From Elysia crispata (Eukaryota > Mollusca > Gastropoda > Plakobranchidae): a DNA stretch of 64,000 nucleotides. Below are positions 22,786 to 32,600 of the stretch, one piece after another. The stretch covers positions 111,001-175,000 of the forward strand of contig JAWDGP010003375.1 in assembly GCA_033675545.1 (NCBI GenBank), in the 5' to 3' direction. Under the pieces are notes generated by a model that saw only the letters and a program-made list of their open reading frames with translations, made no database searches and was not told where the DNA came from. The position numbers and the translations under genes are program-made. Every line of letters begins with the position of its first letter. Positions within the stretch are counted from its first letter, which is position 1.

Positions 22786-25700
22786 GTGAGTCATTGCATA
22801 TATACAGGGGACACCGCTAGTCTTGGCGAGTCATTGTATATACAGGGGACACCGCTAGTCTTGGCGAGTCATGCATATATACAGGTGACACCGCTAGTCT
22901 TGGCGAGTCATTGCATATATACAGGGGACACCGCTAGTCTTGGCGAGTCATTGTATATACAGGGGACACCGCTAGTCTTGGCGAGTCATTGTATATACAG
23001 GGGACACCGCTAGTCTTGGCGAGTCATTGTATATACAGGGAACACCGCTAGTCTTGGCGAGTCATGCATATATACAGGGGACACCGCTAGTCTTGGCGAG
23101 TCATGCATATATACAGGGGACACCGCTAGTCTTGGCGAGTCATGCATATATACAGGGGACACCGCTAGTCTTGGCGAGTCATGCATATATACAGGGGACA
23201 CCGCTAGTCTTGGCGAGTCATTGCATATATACAGGGAACACCGCTAGTCTTGGCGAGTCATGCATATATACAGGGGACACCGCTAGTCTTGGCGAGTCAT
23301 GCATATATACAGGGGACACCGCTAGTCTTGGCGAGTCATGCATATATACAGGGGACACCGCTAGTCTTGGCGAGTCATTGCATATATACAGGGGACACCG
23401 CTAGTCTTGGCGAGTCATGCATATATACAGGGGACACCGCTAGTCTTGGCGAGTCATTGTATATACAGGGGACACCGCTAGTCTTGGCGAGTCATGCATA
23501 AATACAGGGGACAGCGCTAGTCTTGGCGAGTCATTGTATATACAGGGGACACCGCTAGTCTTGGCGAGTCAATGCATATATACAGGGGACACCGCTTGTC
23601 TTGGTGAGTCGTTGCATTTATAGTGTAAAGTAATCGAATGAATAATACAGCTCATTTTAAAAATCTAAATACTTTTTTCGTACGAACCAGTCGCAAAGCT
23701 CAGTTGGTAGATGGTCTGACTCTTGTGTAGAGGTGTTGTGCTCTATCGCCCGACGCAGGCACAAGGAGTTTTGGGGTTGTAGAAATAAGTAAAAGTCCTT
23801 ATGTATGGAGTTGAAAGCTCTACAATTTCTTTAAAAAGTGAGTTGTGTGCATGGTCTCATAAACTCAACCCTGCCTTGCACATATTCTCACTTTTTAGCG
23901 GATGGACTATCAGATCAACCTTAAGAGCTAAATACAAATTCAGAACAGATTCTAGTTTCCATCTCCCCATTCCCTCCCCTCGCTCTCTTTCTTTTTCTCT
24001 CTATCTCTTCACTCTTTACTACCCTCCCTCCCTCTTTATCCCTTCTTCCACCTTATCTTCACACTCTCTCGGTTCTTTTACCCGCCTCCTCCTAATATTC
24101 TTCTCTCGGCCCTCCTCACTTGCCTCTTTCTCCCCACCCTCCCCTTCCTCTGTCTGCCTGCCCCACCCCCACCCCTCTCTCTGTTTCGGCCATCAGGTGT
24201 GGCTCCGAGCCAAGATGCAGATGTTGCGGCGGACGGCGGCTGTTGCTGTTTGCTGTGCACTCGTTACGGTAGTTGTAGAAGATGGTGTCAGTCTTGCCCG
24301 TGTCCCAGGTTCTCTCCTCTGACCTGCACCTTCTTCATGGTGACAGCTTTACTCGCCGCCGGGACGTTGCTCTGTGTTACTCACTTTGTCATGGGACCTT
24401 ACGTCAATAACAGAATAAAAAAGGTGCGCACCCGTTACAGCTCTATAATATCTTTCTTGACTTCAAAGCAATAATCAAAGTTATTGAGTTTTAAATTTGG
24501 AACTTGTTATAAGATTTTTTAAGACCAATATGTTTGAAGCATTAATTTATAACGACCTCAGATAGGTCAAAACAAAACCGTATGTATTAGACATTTTGAT
24601 TGTTCTTGTTGTTTTCCTATAAACTTCCAAGAAGTTACTCAAGAACGGCTGAAGCTCCTGGTTTTAAAGTCTGGTAAATATGTCAAAAACAAAAATATGA
24701 TTTGATTCGCCTCAGTCATACGTTGATATTCTAATAAAAATTATGTCATAAAAATGATCTTGCATTTTTAACTTTGCCGTGTATCTTCTTATTTGATTGT
24801 AGCTACAGTTATATCATGAGGTAAATTGCTTTGATCTCCCTGATCTTGCTACAGCTCTATTCCAGGATAAATTATTATTTTCCTGATCTTGCTACAACTC
24901 TATGTTAAGGTTATCTGTTTAATCTCTTGTATCACGCCAAGCTTTGATCTTGCTACAACTCTATGTTAAGGTTATCTGTTTAATCTCTTGCATCGCGCCA
25001 AGCTTTGATCTTGCTACAACTCTATGTTAAGGTTATCTGTTTAATCTCTTGTATCACGCTAGGCACTGATCTTGCTACAGCTTTATGTTAAGGTTATCTG
25101 TTTAATCTCTTGCATCAAGCCAAGCTTTGATCTTGCTACAACTCTATGTTAAGGTTATCTGTTTAATCTCTTGTATCACGCTAGGCACTGATCTTGCTAA
25201 AACTCTATGTTAAGGTTATCTGTTTAATCTCTTGTATCACGCTAGGCACTGATGTTGCTACAAGTCTATGTTAAGGTTATCTGTTTAATCTCTTGTATCA
25301 CGCCAAGCTTTGATCTTGCTACAGCTCTATGTTAAGGTTATCTGTTTAATCTCTTGTATCACGCTAGGCACTGATCTTGCTACAAGTCTATGTTAAGGTT
25401 ATCTGTTTAATCTCTTGTATCACGCCAAGCTTTGATCTTGCTAAAGCTCTATGTTAATGTTATCTGTTTAATCTCTTGTATCACGCTAGGCACTGATCTT
25501 GCTACAAGTCTATGTTAAGGTTATCTGTTTAATCTCTTGTATCACGTCAAGCTTTGATCTTGCTACAACTCTGTGTTGAGGTTATATGTTTAATCTCTTG
25601 TATCACGCCAAGCTTTGATCTTGCTACAAGTCTATGTTAAGGTTATCTGTTTAATCTCTTGTATCACGCCAAGCTTGGATCTTGCAACAGCTCTATGTTA

Positions 25701-26538
25701 AGGTTATCTGTTTAATCTCTTGTATCACGCTAGGCACTGATCTTGCTACAACTCTATGTTAAGGTTATCTGTTTAATCTCTTGTATCACGCCAAGCTTTG
25801 ATCTTGCTACAACTCTATGTTAAGGTTATCTGTTTAATCTCTTGTATCACGCCAAGCTTTGATCTTGCTACAGCTCTATGTTAAGGTTATCTGTTTAATC
25901 TCTTGTATCACGCCAAGCTTTGATCTTGCTACAACTCTGTGTTGAGGTTATCTGTTGAATCTTTTGCGTCACACCAAGCTTTGATCTTGCTACAACTCTG
26001 TGTTAAGGTTATCTGTTTAACCTCTTGCATCACGCCAAGCTTTGATCTTGCTACAACTCTGTGTTAAGGTTATCTGTTTAACCTCTTGCATCACGCTAGG
26101 CGCTGATCTTGCGGCCAGGAGTCCCGCAATGGCAGCACCCCAAGGCCAACATAGTTGCCGATGTGTACCTCTTTAACCTGAGCAACCCAGACGCTTTCAT
26201 GAACGGTGACCAGATTCCTGTGTTGAGTCAAGTTGGACCTTATTCTTTCAGGTGACCTTGGGAATATGTAGAGGTTACTGATACATTGGCGCTCTCTTAT
26301 TTCCTGAACCTATGGAACAAGTGAGGTTCTTATGAGAAAGTAAAGCTTCTCATTAGCAAACCATTTTACAGTAAATAAAGCTCAGAGCTTAAGGGCGGTA
26401 GTGCAATAGAAAACATCTTCTCGTTTGTGTTACATTTTCTACTGGAATTCCGTAGCAGCGAAAGATGTTTGCTAATATAAAGCGAAGAAAAGATACTCTA
26501 GAAAGTTAAAAATTTAAAATTGAAAGAAAAAAGAAAGC

Positions 26539-26636
<98 letters not shown>

Positions 26637-29600
26637 GAGGAAGAGATAGGCCCACACTATTCGCAACGGAGAGAACGAGAGACCCCATGTCGGTATTACC
26701 AAGTATTCAATTCTTAGGTCTAATAAGTAGACTTTCCAGATGCCCACCCAGCCACAATAATGATATGTCGTATGGCGAATGCATTTTGTTTGTTTCTCAG
26801 ATTACTAAAAATCAATTAATTTTTACCTTAAGTCTCAATTTTCCTCCTTTAAACGCGGATAAAACTTCAGTTGGTTCACACAACATGAACCCTACTTCGC
26901 GTTTATCCAGATTTCTGTAGGGCTCAAGGGAACCGCGTAGCACACAAACTCTAGAAATTATCAAAAGATGTCGTGGAGCATTTCGGACCCATATTGGCTT
27001 GGTTGACATTTAATGTAGCTACAATTGGGTAATACAAAAAACGAAACTGATGCTCATTTTCTTCCCCCCCCCCCCCCACAACCCTATTCCACTCTCACTC
27101 TCTCTCTCTCTCACACACACACTCTTCCCCAGGGTGAACGTGGAGAAGATAAACATTACTTGGAACTCGAACGGGACGGTCTCCTACAGAGAGAGACACA
27201 CCTTCGAGTTTGACGAGGAGAAATCTGGGAGATCCCTCAATGACAGGATCACCATTGCCAATATCCCTTTACTGGTAACTGTCATTATTAAAGTATCGTT
27301 CTCTTATCTTACACTCTAAAGTCCCTGTAAGAAAGGATAGCGACTTATGATCATCTCGTGAAAGCATTTGCTAAAATGAACAATAGAACAAACAAAAAAG
27401 ATTTAGTTTTATTTTATTTTAATTGTTTCTGGACATATGGTTTGTCTATTCCAGGAGGTTGATGAATACATCGGCATGGGGACGATATTGCTCAACAGGC
27501 TTCTGTCAAGGCAGGCTCGCCGGTTGGCGGAGAGTCACACTGTGAGAGAGTTGATCTGGGGCTATACCAGCTCGACCTTGCAAGAGATAAGTGAGTCAAC
27601 GGACCTCGTTACTTCTTCTGTCTGACCTTAGTGCTTTAATAAGAGGAAACATTGTATACTGGTAAACAACTTGTACAGTGTGTCATTTGTAAAGCAACAA
27701 ACAATAAACCTTTAAATTGTTATGCTCAGTAGATTTTTCAAAAAAGCAGTCATTTTCATAATCTTCCTCAAAACCCCTTTCCGAACACAAACTTAGTTTA
27801 TTCAGTTTATTTTCCGCTAGTTGCTAAAATGGAAGAAGAAACTGCTTCATTTGTAGCGGGCAGAGTGACCTCCCTTGTTCCCGAGACTGTTTTAGCCCAG
27901 CATACCTTAGCCTTGGTGTGTTCCACTTACACTTCAAGTTGAAGAACTTTGTGCAAATTGTTACATCCCTTGATTATTTTAGTTTGTGTTATCTTTGGAT
28001 ATCTATGTTATAAAACAACTAAAAAAGAAAATAATATCATTTGTCCACAGAAACCCTGGCAAATCGGGTTCCATTCCGGTTTTTCCATATGGCAGAGGAA
28101 ATTCCCTTAAATATCGGCGTTTTTTTAAAGGTGGGCGTGGTCATCGATACTCACTGTCTTTATTAGTTCCGTTTTTGTTTGACATATTTCTAAGTACACA
28201 AAATATGTTCCACATTGCGCATACCATATACAAACTTAATATCTATACTATCTAGTCTAATTCACATATAAAATGATGTACTATGTCTTAAGTTCAGTCC
28301 AGAGCAGTGCCCAGACACCGCATGCAGCTTTGAACATTCACGAGAAATGAAAACCGCGAGCCGGAATCACAAGTCCAGTATTGCTAGATTCATATTTAAT
28401 CTGCATGCGTCAGATCTAGTTTTTTTCTGAACCCAATAATTTATTGTAGCCTAGACTCTTACATATTCAAAATGCCCTTCTTTTTGTTTTCACCAAAAAG
28501 TTTACATTCATCTTCAGCTGGTTGCCAACACCAACACTGACTGGACGTATTGAAAAAATTGAGGTCTTTGATTTTTCATTTTTCTCGATGCATACCTAGG
28601 AGTTCAGATAGAGGGGGAATTATTCAAGTTAACTTGCGCTATTTTCCCTCCTTTTATTCATTTATTTCGAAGGTCAGTTTCATTCGCATATTCCTTAAAT
28701 TCCCTTGAAATAACTGACGTGAGTTATCGAAAATATCAAAATGTATACAACTTACTTTAGTGTATCAAAGCATTCTTAAGGATTGCCCTAAGATTTCAAT
28801 CAGATTTCATTACTGTTTAAAACTTCAGAAATGGATAGGTGGTTTCCATCCTTCTGCCTTCTTCATGTGCATGCTTATGAGACAAAAGATCGAAAGCAAA
28901 ACATTTCAACCGCGCTCATTACATTCCTGATAGTATTTCTGAATTGTGTAGCCTTGTCTAAATCTCTCACAACTTTGTATAAGTTCTGACTGATCCATTC
29001 GCTTTCTGCCTAGACTGTGTTTGCTCCACATGGGTTTCATATTGTGGCGATGTCGGGGGTTAGCTAGCTGGATCGGTCTCTGCATTTTTCATTGGATTTT
29101 ACAAAGCTTTTTGAGTTAACTGCATTGATAGCTTGCCAAATTTTCTCTTTTGCCTCTCCCTCTTTCTCTCTCTCTCTATGTCTCTCCTCGTGCCACCTAG
29201 CTTCCCAATTTTCCACCCTCTAGTCTAACTTTTCCTCCCATCAACAGGGTAACTCCAGCGTCAGCCGGATGTTCAATGTGTACACAGGGGCAGACAACTT
29301 CAGTCGCCTCAACGACATTTACTCTTGGGACTATAACAGGTATGAACCAAATTCAACGCCACTCGAGGTCCATCTCCTACCTGTATCAAGGAGTGTCGTG
29401 ATGGTTTGGGAGTCTTTTCTTCTTTAAGCCCTGAATACTTTAAGTAGTCTGGACTTGCAAAACGATAGTTTATAAACTATCAAAACATTTGGGGTAAAAA
29501 AAAATTGGGTTAGAATATGGATAGATTATTTTGTCAGGTTTTAAAAGTTGAAAGTAGACATTATCCTATCCAATTATTTTCAAACTAAGAGTGCTTTAGT

Positions 29601-32600
29601 TTTTCTAGCATGTTCTAATCCAGCATTACGAGAATCTGTTGAACTTTGTCTCAAGACAACCGTTTTATCTTTCAGGAAGCTGCCATTCTGGGCAACTGAG
29701 GAGGCAAACCTGATTCAAGGCACAGGTAAGATCAACCAGTGTTCCGTAACCACTAACCAGCATTAAGCAGAATTTGTTTTAAGAATTGTGAATCCTATTT
29801 TCTCTGATAACTGACACCTGCCTCTCTCCATATTACATAAAACAGGCAGCACATATCTAAGACATTGTTTGCTTTCGTTCCTTCTACCAGATGGCAGCGT
29901 CTTCAAGCCATTCTTGAATGAAGACTCGAAAGTGACGTTTTTCTTTGCCCAGTTGTTCAGGTATAGACAACCACACCTTTTTAACCGATTGATTCACTTT
30001 GTTTTTCTACATTGTCAATATGCGGTGCTGATTGTGCTACCACTATTTGGTATTGATTTCTGTTCTGTTTTTTTCCGACTGTTTCAGATCTTTCCAGCTG
30101 GAGTATCGCGAGTCCCGCACAGAGCGCGGTCTTCACACCCTACGCTACATCATTGCAGACTCTCAGTTCTTCAACTCGACACTTCCTCCCTCTGGACAAG
30201 CTACAGCATCTCATACCAGGTCCCCAGAGCTGGTCACCTTAAACGGATCCCTCACTCGGCAGCATGGTCAGGACACCGAGCCGGACTCTACTCCAGATGG
30301 ACTGGACAAGAGTTTCAGCCGGGCGCATGTAGCCTCGGCCGAGGGTCATAAGTCGGGCTACTGTGTCCCCGAGTGTGTTCCCAACGGTGTCTACAGCATC
30401 GAACCGTGCACACATGGTAGGTTGTTAGTGGTTCTGTCCGATAGGAACTGAAGCTTTACAAGAGTTTCATTATAGGACGCTACATAAGTTAATAGCAAGA
30501 ATCAAGAAAGAGGCTTGTGACACAAAAGGTAAAAAATTGTGAAACGATAAACGAGCCACCACAAAATATTAAGCAAGTCTCTAAAAGATTTCAAAAAAAT
30601 TCCAAAATTGTATTATTGTGCAAAAATCGAAGATCAATCCATTTCACTCTAAATTTTTACCCTATTTTTGTTTCCCTGTTTCGATTTCAGGAAATTATTT
30701 AATTATGCCTCTAGTAATTCAGCATATCATGCTTTTGATTTCTGCAAAACTATCCTGGTGAAACAAGCAATGAGCTTTGGTCTATCTTTGATTTGTGTAA
30801 AACTACTCGGGTGAAACAACCTAATGTCGTTTGGTCTATCTTTGATTTGTGTAAACCATCTGGGTGAAACAACCAATGTCATTTGGTCTATCTTTGATTT
30901 GTGTAAACTACCTTGGTGTAACAACTAACGCCCTTTGGTCTGTCTTTGGTTTGTGTAAACTATCTGGACGTAGCAGCCAATGTCATTTGGTCTATCTTTG
31001 GTTTGTGTAAACTATCTGGGTGAAACAACCAATATCATTTGGTCTATCTTTGATTTGTGTAAAACTACTCGAGTGAAACAACCAATGTCATTTGGTCTAT
31101 CTTTGGTTTGTGTAAACTATCGGGGTTTAGCAACCAATGTCATTTGGTCTATCTTTGGTTTGTGTAAACTATCAGGGTGTAACAACCAATGTCATTCGGT
31201 CTATCTTTGGTTTGTGTAAACTATCTATATCGGGGTGTAGCAACCAATGTCATTTGGTCTATCTTTGGTTTGTGTAAACTATCAGGGTGTAACAACCAAT
31301 GTCATTCGGTCTATCTTTGGTTTGTGTAAACTATCTATATCGGGGTGTAGCAACCAATGTCATTTGGTCTATCTTTGGTTTGTGTGAACTATCAGGGTGT
31401 AACAACCAATGTCATTCGTTCTATCTTTGGTTTGTGTAAACTACCCAATGTTCTTTGGTGTGTGTTCCCAGCGCCGCTGTACATCTCCTTGCCACACTTC
31501 CTCGGTGCCGACCCGTTCTACCTGTCCCAAGTGTCCGGCCTGAAACCGCGAGAGGACAAGCACAGGCCGCTGTTTGACATCGATGCGGTAAGCAGACTAA
31601 AATGTTGACCGCAGGAGCTAATAGGTTTCTTAAAAAATGTTTTAAACGAATAAAATTCCCTTTATTTAATGAACTATTTGAGGTAAACGCATAATCAGTC
31701 TCTTACAAAATTTAGTTATCAGAAGTTTTTACACTCATTCTTTGGGAGTTTTTTTTAGTTTTTTTTCTTACCCATGCAAAAATTGGTAACCTAAAAGATG
31801 CTGTTCCGTTTTAACCTTGTGTGCAGTTCTTGTAACTTCCTGGTATCCAAAATCTTGTTTGTCCGCCAGCTGACGGGAGTGATCGTGTCCAACTACAGGC
31901 GCTATCAGCTTAATGTCCGGATCAACGCGGGAAAATCCGGAGACACTTTCCTGCCTGTCTTATGGGTAGACCTGGTAAGACTGAACCTGTTAGGTTTATA
32001 TTAGAATAGTTCAAATCTGACAATCTGGTAAGACTGAACCTGTTAGGTTTATATTAGAATAGTTCAAATCTAACAATCTGGTAAGACTGAAGCTGTTAGG
32101 TTTATATTAGAATAGTTCAAATCTAAAAATCTGGTAAGACTGAAGCTGTTAGGTTTATATTAGAATAGTTCAAATCTGACAATCTGGTAAGACTGAAGCT
32201 GTTAGGTTTATATTAGAATAGTTCAAATCTAACAATCTGGTAAGACTGAAGCTGTTAGGTTTATATTAGGATAGTTCAAATCTGACAATCTGGTAAGACT
32301 GAAGCTGTTTGGTTTATATTAGAATAGTTCAAATCTGACAATCTGGTAAGACTGAAGCTGTTAGGTTTATATTAGAATAGTTTAAATCTGACAATCTGGT
32401 AAGACTGAAGCTGTTAGGTTTACATTACATTAGTTCAAATCTAACAATCTGGTAAGACTGAAGCTGTTAGGTTTATATTAGGATAGTTCACATCTGACAA
32501 TCTGGTAAGACTGAAGCTGTTAGGTTTAATTAGAATAGTTCAAATCTAACAATCTGGTAAGACTGAAGCTGTTAGGTTTATATTGGAACAGTTGAAATCT

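Noticed and set aside
22761-23612. CRISPR-like repeat array
   Set aside because: Units are contiguous with no unique spacers, in a eukaryotic intron beside an exon; it is a minisatellite.
23690-23780. tRNA gene
   Set aside because: A-box is good but acceptor and T-arm stems do not form; better read as a SINE head.
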